Shown here piece after piece: positions 1 to 8,345 of a DNA stretch of 46,574 nucleotides. This stretch comes from an uncultured Spirochaetaceae bacterium (GTDB taxonomy: Bacteria; Spirochaetota; Spirochaetia; Treponematales; Treponemataceae), in NCBI GenBank assembly GCA_902766125.1, contig CACXCG010000045.1:1-46574 (forward strand), written 5' to 3'. Numbering within the stretch: position 1 is the stretch's first letter; every line of letters starts with the position of its first letter. Under the pieces are notes generated by a model. It had not been told where the DNA came from and ran no database searches. It saw only the letters and a program-made list of their open reading frames with translations. A program made the position numbers and the translations under genes.

Positions 1-1
1 A

Positions 2-289
2 TATTGTCGCGCCGGAGATAAGGACAAAGAAATAGATATAGTTGTCCAGTATGCGCAGAATACAAATCCAATAATGATAGAAGTAAAATATCGCGAAAAC
101 TCTCCAATATCAGAAAAAGATTTGATTGTAGAGTTGTCACAAGCAGAACAACCAAATTTGGTTATTACAAAAACTATTGATGATTTTGGTTTGCATGAAT
201 ATAAAAACGGAAAAAAGATTTTCAAAATACCGGCTCCTGTTTTCCTCTATTTGTTGGGATACGTAGAAGCTAAGGGATATGAAAATTGA
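2..289 (+). CDS. C-terminal part of a DUF4143/DUF234-type ATPase (cut by window edge)
   Basis: The reading frame is open from the window edge to the TGA at 287-289, so only about the last 95 residues are present. They carry a PD-(D/E)xK-like core: EIDIVV about residue 10-15 of the fragment and IMIEVKYR about 15 residues later, giving the D...ExK pattern. This arrangement is typical of the C-terminal domain of the archaeal-type AAA ATPases with DUF4143 or DUF234 tails, whose ATPase part would lie upstream of the window. The ATG at 74 is internal to the frame and probably not a start. Such genes are common accessory genes and their substrate is not established. Family assignment rests on the motif and tail only. 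Confidence 0.6.
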   Translation, partial: YCRAGDKDKEIDIVVQYAQNTNPIMIEVKYRENSPISEKDLIVELSQAEQPNLVITKTIDDFGLHEYKNGKKIFKIPAPVFLYLLGYVEAKGYEN

Positions 290-290
290 T

Positions 291-362
291 TATGAAAAAT
301 TTTTAGTTCAGAGGCGAAAATTGATGGCTGCTAAGATTAGAGCTTATTATGGGAAGTTGTAA
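291..362 (+). pseudogene. Short remnant open frame, C-terminal fragment of an unidentified protein
   Basis: Directly after the preceding stop, a frame without start reads YEKFLVQRRKLMAAKIRAYY and ends at TAA 360-362. It looks like the basic C-terminal helix of a larger protein whose body is missing. I cannot name the family. With the RhuM remnant just downstream, it suggests a decaying accessory locus. Confidence 0.3.
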
Positions 363-377
363 AAGAGGTAGTAATGA

Positions 378-509
378 CAAAAGATAACTGATATCTATGC
401 CACGGCTTATGATTAGAATATGGGGCTTACTAGCTGGAAGACAGCAAGGTTAAAAATCCCTAAAATCTCAAGAAATTTGACAAAACCTTTTAATGATGTT
501 ATACTATAG
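378..509 (+). pseudogene. Decayed remnant of a RhuM-family (virulence RhuM) protein
   Basis: One frame reads QKITDIYATAYD, a stop codon (414-416), then NMGLTSWK and degenerate sequence to a stop at 507-509. KITDIYAT and NMGLTSWK are both hallmark stretches of the RhuM family, where they normally lie some 40 residues apart. Here they are almost fused, so the fragment carries an internal deletion as well as an in-frame stop, and the N-terminal DNA-binding part is absent. It cannot encode a functional protein. The identification is from memory of the family pattern. The 3' end of the remnant has been taken over by the promoter at 477-505. Confidence 0.55.
477..505 (+). promoter_or_regulatory. 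Sigma70-type promoter for the large lipoprotein gene
   Basis: TTGACA at 477-482, a 17-base spacer and TATACT at 500-505. This is close to consensus. Transcription would start near 512, giving a leader of about 126 bases before the ATG at 638. Confidence 0.75.
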
Positions 510-511
510 TA

Positions 512-637
512 TATTGTGTCCATTTTGCGCGCATTCCAAAAAGTAACCAGTGCACGGGTAACTGGGTTTTATTAGATGAAAGTCTTTGGGCTGGTTCTTT
601 TGAGCCAGAGAATTCTCGGGTGGGAGAGGAGAACGCT
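512..637 (+). promoter_or_regulatory. Structured 5' leader of the lipoprotein-barrel operon
   Basis: The leader holds several possible stems: CCAGT/ACTGG around 547-565, a 7-bp stem CTGGTTC (591-597) with GAGCCAG (602-608) closed by TTTT, and the palindrome GAGAATTCTC at 608-617. TCTC at 614-617 could also pair with GAGA in the Shine-Dalgarno region near 623-630. I do not recognise a known riboswitch class. Together with 290-511 this accounts for the only stretch over 300 bases without an intact gene. Confidence 0.35.
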
Positions 638-3574
638 ATGAAGAATTTCATGAGGAACGCGGCAGTCTGTCTTGCGGCCCTGATGCTTCTTGTGTGTGAA
701 GCGTCGTGCGGTAACCTTTTTAACATGCAAATTCCACAGTCTGTCTCTGTAAAAACTTCTGCGGAGTATAATGTTCCGCTTGGAAATGCCAGTTTCGATA
801 TGTCAGAAATTCTTAACAAGGAAGATCTGCTTAATCAGCTGCGCACTTCAATGGGTTCAGACCTTGATTTGTACGAGTATATTAATGCTTCAAACGATGT
901 GCTTACTTTTGTTGTTCATAAAAATCTGTACAACGTACCGTTTGACTTTAGTCAGTATCTGGGCAATTTGAATTTTACTGATGCAATCGAAGGTAATTCC
1001 GGCATGGATGGAATTGCATTCAATCAGTCAATCGAGCTGCCTGCTGTTTCTGTCAACCCGGATCCTATTTCTATCTCTTTTGCGGATGCAATAGATGCTA
1101 TTGAAAGTGCATCATTTTCTAGTCCGGGAAGTGTAGATCTTACCGATGTTCCAGAAACAGGTACTACTGTCGACTTAACTGGTCTTGCAGGATTTACGGC
1201 TTTTTCTGTGCAGGTATCAAACCCGTATGCAGATAAAGTAAAATGTTCAAACGGTTCTGCGCTGCATGTTACGGTTACAAAAACAGACAGCACTCCTGTT
1301 GGAGACGACTTTCAGTTTTCGATGAGTCTTGTCATTAAAAACACTTCAACGAACGCAACAGTCGCAAGTACTGCAAGTACTGATGTAACTAACGGCGGTT
1401 CAATTACCATTGATCTGAGCGGAAAAGAACTTCCTTCATCATTTACTATTACTCCGTCAGGTTCTTTAAGTGGTGGCACTTTGGGAACCAGCCACGACTA
1501 CGAGCTTAGTTTTGCGTTTGAAAATACACACATTGCAAAGATTGAAGGAATCCACGTTGATGCCGGAACCCCGGATACAAGTGATGATATTGATGTTGGT
1601 ACAATCGCCATTCCTGCAATGTCTATTCCGCTGTCACTTCCTGAAATGGTTGGAGACATGACTATTGCTTCTAACGGTGGAGCAATCAACATTGTGTCTT
1701 CTGCTATGAGCGGATGGACTGGAGTTGATGTTTCTTTTGATTCGTTCTCGCTGACTGGTCACGGATTAAATCTTGATGAAAGCGATCTTACTGATGGAAC
1801 CGGTTCTGGACTTATCAATAAGAAGCTCGATCTTAGCGGTCAGACTTTAACACAGACTGGAAGCAACATCAGTGTAAGCGGTTCTGTTTCGATTGACATT
1901 GACGGTGCAACACTTGACTTTGGTAGTGCCGGTACAGCAAACAAAGAACTTACCATTAACGTAAGCGGCGGCATTACAAAGCTTGCTTCGGTTGTTGTAA
2001 ACTTAAGTTCAATCGACGGTGTACCTACTCAGCACCACGAGCCGTTCAGTTATGACATTGCACTGCCTTCAGAACTGACACAGTATGTAAGCCAGATAAC
2101 GTTTGGTGAACAGGCTGGCAGTACCGGTCCGTACTACAAGCATGACACTAACGGTGACCTTGATACCAGTACACCTGCTGAAGGTTTTGGTATTAGTGCC
2201 AGATATGTAAACTCTCTGCCGGAAGGAAACACAATTCCCATCTATGTTAAATCAACACTGTTTGGCATGGATGATACGATTGATCTGGAAGGTCAGGGTT
2301 CAAGTACACCGCAGAATACCAGCTGCATTTCTTATCCGACGGTTGCCATAAGTGACGGTGCTCATGCAGACTTTGAAATCTATCTGCCTGATTCTGTTAC
2401 ACTGACTAACCTGGAGATGGGTAACACCTATGCAATGGGACTTTCTGATGTTCACCTTGCCTGTGACTGGGATACGGTAGATGTTGATTTGTCTTCTGTC
2501 GGTTCAATTCCGCTTGATGTGGATTTGTCTTCGTTTGACATTCAGCAGCTGCTTTCAAACCCGGACATTCCCAGTTTTGTGCAGGACATGATTGACAATG
2601 TTCAGATTAAAGAACTTCCTGTCTACATGTACGCACAGAAGCCTACAACCGGTGCACTTGCAGATTTGCTTGGTACTCTTTCTGTTGATGCAGAGATTAA
2701 TCTGTCTTATACCGACAGAAACGGTGGTACTCATAACGATGAGCTGATTGGCTCTGATCCGCTTGTGTTTAAGACACCTGTTGCATGGCCTGACGGTACC
2801 GAAATCCGTTCAACAGATCCGGTTGCAGCAAACCTGCGCGCAGCAAATGCATCTGTTCATACAGACCTTGCAGATATCATAAACGACCAGCCTTCAAACA
2901 TGGCCATAACGGGCAGTGTTTCAATAGGTGGCGGTACTCCGGTTACTATAACAAGTGCAACAATTAACAGTTTGTCAGGTTCTTCTGATCCTACTGAAAT
3001 TTCTATTGATATGGCTGCAGTGCTTCCGTTTGCACTTAAGCTTACCAAGCAGATTTCGTTTGAACCCATGACGCTTGCTTTCAACGACTGGTCAACAAGT
3101 AACGCTGACCTTTTACAGCGTGAAAATGCTTCTTCACTTGCTGAATACGCAGACTATGCTGACATGATTGACTACGTAAGCATTGTCTACACGGGTGTCA
3201 ATAATGTTATTCCCGGAATGAAGATTAAAGTTCGTGTTACCGATGCAGAAAGCGGTATAGACAAAGAACTGAATGTCGAGTCCGGTACACATGCGCTGCG
3301 CTTTACTGGTGAAGAAATAAAGAATGTCATGACAAATTATCCGTTCCACCCCGATGTTGTGGTAACGATGGGTCGTGATTATGTAGATGGAGAAACTGCT
3401 TCAACGGGATATACTTCTTCGGATGAAGAACTGCAACAGCAACAAGAGCTGTATGTTTCTCGCAGGTCTTTACAGGCAGGTGCTGATTCACTTGGTGCCG
3501 ATGTGAAGCTGACTGTTAAGATGGACGGCGATTCGCCAATCACTGTATGGGGAGGTAACGCAAATGGAAACTAA
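638..3574 (+). CDS. Very large exported lipoprotein, 978 residues, function unknown
   Basis: The protein begins with a lipoprotein-type signal (MKNFMRNAAVCLAALMLLVC then EASC), with Cys24 as the likely lipidated residue. The ATG at 638 is preferred to the GTG at 620 because GGGAGAGGAG lies just before it. The mature part is Ser/Thr/Asp/Gly-rich and beta-like, with recurring short phrases such as VDLSS, SLPEM and SGSVSI, about 950 residues, and no transmembrane helix. That fits an extended surface or periplasm-facing adhesin-like protein, but I recognise no named domain. Its last 11 bases overlap the next gene, a predicted outer-membrane barrel, and both follow one strong promoter, so the two products probably act together at the outer membrane. 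Function is not assigned. Confidence 0.75.
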   Translation: MKNFMRNAAVCLAALMLLVCEASCGNLFNMQIPQSVSVKTSAEYNVPLGNASFDMSEILNKEDLLNQLRTSMGSDLDLYEYINASNDVLTFVVHKNLYNVPFDFSQYLGNLNFTDAIEGNSGMDGIAFNQSIELPAVSVNPDPISISFADAIDAIESASFSSPGSVDLTDVPETGTTVDLTGLAGFTAFSVQVSNPYADKVKCSNGSALHVTVTKTDSTPVGDDFQFSMSLVIKNTSTNATVASTASTDVTNGGSITIDLSGKELPSSFTITPSGSLSGGTLGTSHDYELSFAFENTHIAKIEGIHVDAGTPDTSDDIDVGTIAIPAMSIPLSLPEMVGDMTIASNGGAINIVSSAMSGWTGVDVSFDSFSLTGHGLNLDESDLTDGTGSGLINKKLDLSGQTLTQTGSNISVSGSVSIDIDGATLDFGSAGTANKELTINVSGGITKLASVVVNLSSIDGVPTQHHEPFSYDIALPSELTQYVSQITFGEQAGSTGPYYKHDTNGDLDTSTPAEGFGISARYVNSLPEGNTIPIYVKSTLFGMDDTIDLEGQGSSTPQNTSCISYPTVAISDGAHADFEIYLPDSVTLTNLEMGNTYAMGLSDVHLACDWDTVDVDLSSVGSIPLDVDLSSFDIQQLLSNPDIPSFVQDMIDNVQIKELPVYMYAQKPTTGALADLLGTLSVDAEINLSYTDRNGGTHNDELIGSDPLVFKTPVAWPDGTEIRSTDPVAANLRAANASVHTDLADIINDQPSNMAITGSVSIGGGTPVTITSATINSLSGSSDPTEISIDMAAVLPFALKLTKQISFEPMTLAFNDWSTSNADLLQRENASSLAEYADYADMIDYVSIVYTGVNNVIPGMKIKVRVTDAESGIDKELNVESGTHALRFTGEEIKNVMTNYPFHPDVVVTMGRDYVDGETASTGYTSSDEELQQQQELYVSRRSLQAGADSLGADVKLTVKMDGDSPITVWGGNANGN

Positions 3575-4850
3575 GAAACTGTTTTTAGTCGGCCTTGCCT
3601 CACTGTGTATGATGAGCACTGCCGTTGCAGAAATTCATCCTCAGAAACGCTATGTTGAAGTTGGTGTTGATTTGAGCCTTGCAGCAATGCAGAACGCCTA
3701 CACCATTACCGACATCATGGTTAAAGATTTAGTCATTGACCTGACAAAACTTGCACAGGATCTTCCTGATTACGGTTTTGCAGCAAATGTTGGAGTAGAT
3801 ACAAAAGCTTACTTTAACATGGACTTTAACCGCTGGGGACTTGGTGTGTTTGCTCAGGTAACCGGAAACTTTGACCTGGGGCTTTCAAAAGACATCTTTA
3901 CGTTCCTGGGTGAAGGAATCCAGGTTGGTGACCAGAATGTTACTTCGGTAAGCATGGGTCTGGAATCGTATGCAGAAGTTGGTGTTCCTATCAAAGCAAA
4001 GGTAGGAAAAGTTACTATTCGTGCAACTCCTTCTGTGTATGTTCCGCTTGTATATGTTCCGCAGCCAAATGCAACCATTACGGTTACCAATGGTTATGAC
4101 GGTTCAATTACTGCAGTTGCCTCAGCAGATTTTGCAATGTATTCGTTTGTAGATTTGTCCAGTGCGTTTGCAGGAGGTTCTTTCTCTGGATTTGACGGAA
4201 TCCTTGATGAACTTAAGGCCATTGATATTCAGAGTACGCTTTTGAACAAGGGCGGTATAGACCTGAATGCAACCATTGAGTATGCAGTTACCAGAGCCTT
4301 TGATCTGGGTGTATATGCTCACGTGCCTATTAAACCGGCAACTTTGGACTACAAGACTTCGGGTAACGTAAGCTTTACGGCAAGCGTTAATCCCGTGCTT
4401 AACAGCCTGATTGGCGGTAACGGATTCAGTTATTCGTTTGACGGTCCAACCTTCAGCGGAATTCAGTGTTCAAACGTAAGCTATGCGGTTAACCGTCCGT
4501 TCCGTCTGGGTGCAGAACTTGCCTTCAGACCGTTCAATGGCAAAGACTGGTTTATCCTTAACGCTTCTGCAGGTGTTGCAGCAACTAACCCGTTTGGCCA
4601 GGACTTTGACTGGGCAACAAGCCTGTACCCCGAATACTCTGTTTCTGCAGACGTAACGCTGGCGTACATACTTGGCTTTAATGCAACTACATCTTACATC
4701 AATCACATGTTCACACAGTCGTTTGGTGTAAGAGTAAATCTGCGTCTGGTAGAAGTGGATGTTTCTGTTGCTTCAAGCAGTGCAGACTTCTTAAAGAGCT
4801 GGATGCTTGCAGGTGCAACTGCTTATGCCGGCGTAAAGTTCGGATTCTAA
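3564..4850 (+). CDS. Predicted outer-membrane beta-barrel protein (DUF5723-like)
   Basis: 428 residues with a cleavable signal peptide (METKKLFLVGLASLCMMSTA, then VAE). The body alternates hydrophobic and polar residues in short strands such as NRWGLGVFAQVTGNFDLGL, and ends in aromatic GVKFGF, the usual form of a barrel C-terminal strand with terminal Phe. The overall pattern resembles the spirochaete family I know as DUF5723, an inference from memory. The start overlaps the end of the lipoprotein gene by 11 bases, with GGAGG about 8 bases upstream, so the two are likely translationally coupled. A rho-independent terminator follows. Porin, transporter and scaffold for the partner lipoprotein are all possible roles. 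Confidence 0.65.
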   Translation: METKKLFLVGLASLCMMSTAVAEIHPQKRYVEVGVDLSLAAMQNAYTITDIMVKDLVIDLTKLAQDLPDYGFAANVGVDTKAYFNMDFNRWGLGVFAQVTGNFDLGLSKDIFTFLGEGIQVGDQNVTSVSMGLESYAEVGVPIKAKVGKVTIRATPSVYVPLVYVPQPNATITVTNGYDGSITAVASADFAMYSFVDLSSAFAGGSFSGFDGILDELKAIDIQSTLLNKGGIDLNATIEYAVTRAFDLGVYAHVPIKPATLDYKTSGNVSFTASVNPVLNSLIGGNGFSYSFDGPTFSGIQCSNVSYAVNRPFRLGAELAFRPFNGKDWFILNASAGVAATNPFGQDFDWATSLYPEYSVSADVTLAYILGFNATTSYINHMFTQSFGVRVNLRLVEVDVSVASSSADFLKSWMLAGATAYAGVKFGF

Positions 4851-4868
4851 GCGTTTTAGCGTAAGTTC

Positions 4869-4899
4869 AGCGGTGGTTGAATCAGCCACCGCTTTTTTT
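4869..4899 (+). terminator. Rho-independent terminator after the barrel gene
   Basis: AGCGGTGG (4869-4876) pairs perfectly with CCACCGCT (4886-4893) across a 9-base loop and is followed by a run of seven T. Confidence 0.9.
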
Positions 4900-4937
4900 A
4901 TCTACAGGCACCTATGTACTAAAAAGGTGTTTTTATA

Positions 4938-4943
4938 TATAAT
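4938..4943 (+). promoter_or_regulatory. Probable -10 box for nfnAB
   Basis: A perfect TATAAT lies 32 bases before the nfnA start. The sequence 17 bases upstream (TGTACT, 4915-4920) is a poor -35, so only the -10 is clear. A normal leader with AAGGGA follows. Confidence 0.5.
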
Positions 4944-4975
4944 AATGCAACTTTATTTTTGTGTAAGGGAAAACT

Positions 4976-5809
4976 ATGAACAAGATTCTTGAAAAAAGAC
5001 AGCTCTCAGAGAATGTCTATTACATGAAGTTTGACGCTCCCGATATTGCGCGTAACCGTAAAGCGGGTCAGTTTCTTATTGTGCAGGTTGATCAGGATTT
5101 GACCGAACGCATTCCGCTTACTATTGCAGATGCAAATGCAGATGAAGGTTGGGTTGCCATTGCGTTCCAGCCGGTTGGTGCTTCTACCTATAAACTTTCA
5201 AAACTGAATGCAGGCGACTTTTTAGGCGGTGTTCTGGGGCCTCTGGGAACTCCCTCAAATATCCGCAAATACGATGCTCCAGTTGTGTGTGTTGGCGGCG
5301 GATTTGGTACCGCTCCTCTGTACCCCATTGTGCAGGCACTTAAAGAAGCAGGAAATAAAGTTATTCTGATTGAAGGTGCACGCAACAAAGACCTTTTGAT
5401 TTTTGTTGATGAAATGAAAGCCGTTTGTGACGAAGTAATCCTCATGACCGATGACGGTTCTGCAGGCGAAAAAGGTGTAGTTACCATTGCACTTGAACGC
5501 CTGTGTCAGAGCGATGTTCCTCCGGCAGAAGTAATTGCCATTGGACCGCCCATTATGATGAAGTTTGCCTGTCAGTGTGCAGCAAAATACAATGTACCCT
5601 GTACTGTTTCTCTCAATACAATCATGATTGACGGAACTGGTATGTGCGGTGGCTGCCGTGTATCTGTTGGCGGTGAAACCAAGTTCGTATGTGTTGACGG
5701 TCCTGATTTTGACGGACATGCTGTTGACTGGGACAACATGATGATGCGCATGAAGAGTTTTAAGCCTCAGGAAACCGAAGCATTCCACAAATGTAAGTTA
5801 GAATCTTAA
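4976..5809 (+). CDS. nfnA: NfnA-type ferredoxin-NADP+ reductase subunit alpha (FAD/[2Fe-2S])
   Basis: 277 residues of the ferredoxin-NADP+ reductase/dihydroorotate dehydrogenase electron-transfer subunit family. The flavin-binding beta-barrel contains RIPLTIADA, followed by a nucleotide-binding segment VVCVGGGFGTAPLYPIVQAL. The C-terminus carries a cluster motif with Cys224, Cys227 and Cys239; in characterised NfnA the fourth ligand is an Asp, and Asp219 lies nearby. NfnA binds NAD(H) and works with NfnB to couple NADH and reduced ferredoxin to NADP+ reduction by flavin-based electron bifurcation in the cytoplasm. The gene for an NfnB-like partner follows after 12 bases, which favours NfnA over a sulfide dehydrogenase or PyrK role. 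Confidence 0.85.
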   Translation: MNKILEKRQLSENVYYMKFDAPDIARNRKAGQFLIVQVDQDLTERIPLTIADANADEGWVAIAFQPVGASTYKLSKLNAGDFLGGVLGPLGTPSNIRKYDAPVVCVGGGFGTAPLYPIVQALKEAGNKVILIEGARNKDLLIFVDEMKAVCDEVILMTDDGSAGEKGVVTIALERLCQSDVPPAEVIAIGPPIMMKFACQCAAKYNVPCTVSLNTIMIDGTGMCGGCRVSVGGETKFVCVDGPDFDGHAVDWDNMMMRMKSFKPQETEAFHKCKLES

Positions 5810-5821
5810 GGAGAAACAATC

Positions 5822-7324
5822 ATGGCTGAACATATAAGTGCAGAACAGCTGGAAAAATCCGGTGCTGATGAATACAAGAAGATAGAAGCAAAGATTGCTG
5901 ACGGTTCACTTACCAATAAAGACCGCATGGCTATTCCGCTGCAGGTAATGCCTACCGGTGAACCGAAAGTCCGTGCCCGCCAGATGTGCGAGGTTGCACT
6001 GGGTTACACCAAAGAACAGGCTATTGTTGAAGCAAACCGCTGTCTTCAGTGTAAGAACAAACCCTGTGTAAGCGGCTGTCCCGTTAACGTACAGATTCCT
6101 GACTTTATTGCTCAGGTTGCAAAAGGTAACTTCAAGGAAGCTGCTGATATCATCAAACAGACAAACCTGCTTCCCGCAATCTGTGGTCGTGTCTGTCCGC
6201 AGGAAAAGCAGTGTCAGAGCCAGTGTACGCTGGGTAAGGTAAACAAAGACATAGAAAAGAGTGTCTGCATTGGACGCCTTGAACGTTTTGTTGCTGATTA
6301 TGAACGCAACAACAACCTTACCTCTGTGCCTGCTGTTGCACCCGCTACCGGAAAGAAAGTTGCCGTTATCGGTTCTGGTCCTGCAGGTCTTACCGTTGCC
6401 GCTGACTGCCGCCGTGCCGGTCACGAAGTAACAGTATTTGAAGCATTCCACAAAGCTGGTGGTGTTATGGTGTACGGAATCCCCGAGTTCCGTCTGCCAA
6501 AAGACATTGTTGCAAAAGAAGTTGAAAACTTAAAGAGCATGGGCGTTAAGTTTGAAATGAACACGCTTGTTGGTCGTACCGCAACCATTCAGCAGATTCT
6601 GACAGAAAAAGGTTTTGATGCAGCATTTGTCGGAACCGGTGCCGGTCTTCCTAAGTTCTTTAACATTCCTGGTGAAAACTACATCGGTGTGTTCAGTGCA
6701 AACGAATATCTTACCCGTGCTAACCTGATGAAGGCTTACGAAAAAGATAAGGCTGATACTCCGTACTACGAAGCAAAGACAGTTGTTGTCTGTGGTGGCG
6801 GAAACGTTGCAATGGATGCTGCCCGTATGGCACTTCGCCTGGGTGCAGAAAAAGTATATGTTGTATACCGCCGCACACGCGCAGAAATGCCTGCCCGCCG
6901 TGAAGAAGTTGATCATGCAGAGGAAGAAGGAGTTGAGTTCAGATTCCTTGAAAACCCGGTTGAAATTCTGGGTAATGCAGAAGACGGTCGCGTAACGGGA
7001 ATTCGTGCACTTACCTATGAACTGGGTGAACCCGATGCGAGTGGACGCCGTCGCCCGGTAGAAGTAAAGGGTAGTGAACACGACATTCCCTGTGATGCAG
7101 TAATTGTTGCACTGGGAAATAACTCTAACCCGCTTATTCCGCGCACAACACCTGACATCAAGACTGACCCGCACGGACACATTACCGTTGACGAGTCACA
7201 GGCAACCAGCATGACAAAAGTCTGGGCTGGCGGAGACATTGTTCTTGGTGCTGCAACCGTTATTCTTGCTATGGGAGAAGGCCGCAAAGCCGCAGCCAGC
7301 ATCAACGAATATCTGGCAAAATAA
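5822..7324 (+). CDS. nfnB: NfnB/GltA-type NADPH-binding subunit with [4Fe-4S] domain
   Basis: 500 residues. The N-terminal Fer4-type domain has CLQCKNKPCVSGCPV from about residue 74 and ICGRVCPQEKQCQSQC from about 120, ligands for two [4Fe-4S] clusters. The FAD dinucleotide fold starts at KKVAVIGSGPAGLTVAADC near residue 178 and the NADPH fold at VVVCGGGNVAMDAARMAL near 320; a last motif GGDIVLGAATVILAMGEG is typical of the family. The same architecture occurs in the small subunit of glutamate synthase, but no large subunit is present and nfnA is directly upstream, so NfnB is the better call. AAGGAG precedes the ATG. The operon ends at the terminator just downstream. Confidence 0.88.
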   Translation: MAEHISAEQLEKSGADEYKKIEAKIADGSLTNKDRMAIPLQVMPTGEPKVRARQMCEVALGYTKEQAIVEANRCLQCKNKPCVSGCPVNVQIPDFIAQVAKGNFKEAADIIKQTNLLPAICGRVCPQEKQCQSQCTLGKVNKDIEKSVCIGRLERFVADYERNNNLTSVPAVAPATGKKVAVIGSGPAGLTVAADCRRAGHEVTVFEAFHKAGGVMVYGIPEFRLPKDIVAKEVENLKSMGVKFEMNTLVGRTATIQQILTEKGFDAAFVGTGAGLPKFFNIPGENYIGVFSANEYLTRANLMKAYEKDKADTPYYEAKTVVVCGGGNVAMDAARMALRLGAEKVYVVYRRTRAEMPARREEVDHAEEEGVEFRFLENPVEILGNAEDGRVTGIRALTYELGEPDASGRRRPVEVKGSEHDIPCDAVIVALGNNSNPLIPRTTPDIKTDPHGHITVDESQATSMTKVWAGGDIVLGAATVILAMGEGRKAAASINEYLAK

Positions 7325-7348
7325 GATTTATATTGCTTGAAAAAAATG

Positions 7349-7383
7349 AACCCTCTCTTGCAAACCGCAGGAGAGGGTTTTTT
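7349..7383. terminator. Bidirectional rho-independent terminator between nfnB and the minus-strand lipoprotein operon
   Basis: AACCCTCTC pairs with GAGAGGGTT around a 13-base loop. T-runs follow the stem on the plus strand directly and on the minus strand after a short gap, so it can serve both convergent units. Confidence 0.85.
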
Positions 7384-7404
7384 GTAGGCAGGCGGAAGTA
7401 TAAA

Positions 7405-8334
7405 TTAAAACCAATCGTGAATCAGTTCCAAACTTGCTTCTTCAAACGGACGGTCAGCTTCGATTATTATAGTCTCTACCCTGTAATCTTGATAATAATC
7501 TGAAGCTGAAAGCGGAATTCCAAATAATTCCAAACGTATGGGTGAACTTATGTAATCTTGCGGCGGGTTAACAGTGTTGAAAACGGTAGGGTTTCCAATG
7601 GTGTATTCTGCGTTTAAGACACCCCTGTCTCCACTAAAACTGCCATCGTAATAATTAACATAATCCAGTTTGATTCTTCCTCCATTTCTGCTTGCTGTTG
7701 CATCAATAGTATACCTGGCTGGAGTGGGAAGCGTTAAATAGTACGAAGAAACATAGCCGGGAATGTATTTATTTATCGTAATTATCTGCCGGTAAGTCAG
7801 ATCTCCGCTTTCAAGGCCATCGGCAAAGCTAAGCCCTAACGGTGTGTCATACCGGTGAAATTCAGTCATGTATAATTTACACGGATCGTCTAATGAAACA
7901 TCGTGTTCTGTCCTGTTAACAAATCTGATGGTAATCTTGCTTTCTGATGTAGTAAACGGTTTAGGACTGGTTGCCGGGTATGAGGTTATGAGTGTTCCGT
8001 CTAACTTGTATAATTCGATTGTTATGCCGGAAAATGCATCATTTGTCATGCCAACGACATACTTTCCGCCGGGACTGTTTACATTTAAATCGAATTTATA
8101 GTAAAAATTACTCGCAAAGTGAATGAAATTGTATTGCAGACCATGCAGATCGTAGTAAGTTGTAAAATGATTCCAGCCTACTCTGTCATCAGTATATGTA
8201 TCTTCGTTATGGTTGTTCAGATTGTCGCGCCACTCACGAAGTGACTCACTTCCCATATTAAAGTGACATGAGGTACAGAGTGTAATGCACAAAAGAGAAC
8301 ATACTATGCTATGTAAAAAGAATCTGTGTTTCAT
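7405..8334 (-). CDS. Exported lipoprotein of unknown function, last gene of the five-gene operon
   Basis: 309 residues. The signal region MKHRFFLHSIVCSLLCITLC is followed by TSC, making Cys23 the likely lipidated residue. The rest is a beta-rich, Tyr/Asp/Ser-rich sequence with no catalytic motif that I can see and no further membrane segment. GGAGGA sits a few bases before the start and the gene follows the upstream barrel-type gene by 11 bases, so it belongs to the minus-strand operon that begins at 11939. The shared terminator at 7349-7383 lies just beyond its end. Family not recognised; an outer-membrane-anchored accessory lipoprotein is the most that can be said. Confidence 0.7.
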   Translation of the reverse strand: MKHRFFLHSIVCSLLCITLCTSCHFNMGSESLREWRDNLNNHNEDTYTDDRVGWNHFTTYYDLHGLQYNFIHFASNFYYKFDLNVNSPGGKYVVGMTNDAFSGITIELYKLDGTLITSYPATSPKPFTTSESKITIRFVNRTEHDVSLDDPCKLYMTEFHRYDTPLGLSFADGLESGDLTYRQIITINKYIPGYVSSYYLTLPTPARYTIDATASRNGGRIKLDYVNYYDGSFSGDRGVLNAEYTIGNPTVFNTVNPPQDYISSPIRLELFGIPLSASDYYQDYRVETIIIEADRPFEEASLELIHDWF

Positions 8335-8345
8335 GTCTTCCTCCG

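Noticed and set aside
512..637. Leader as a cyclic-di-GMP or SAM riboswitch
   Set aside because: None of the conserved core sequences of those classes is present.
620..637. GTG at 620 as start of the large lipoprotein
   Set aside because: It would put the ribosome binding site inside the gene and spoil the signal peptide start; the ATG at 638 fits better.
6530..7180. Minus-strand open frame of 216 codons opposite nfnB
   Set aside because: Cys/Phe-rich shadow of an unambiguous conserved gene, with no start signals.
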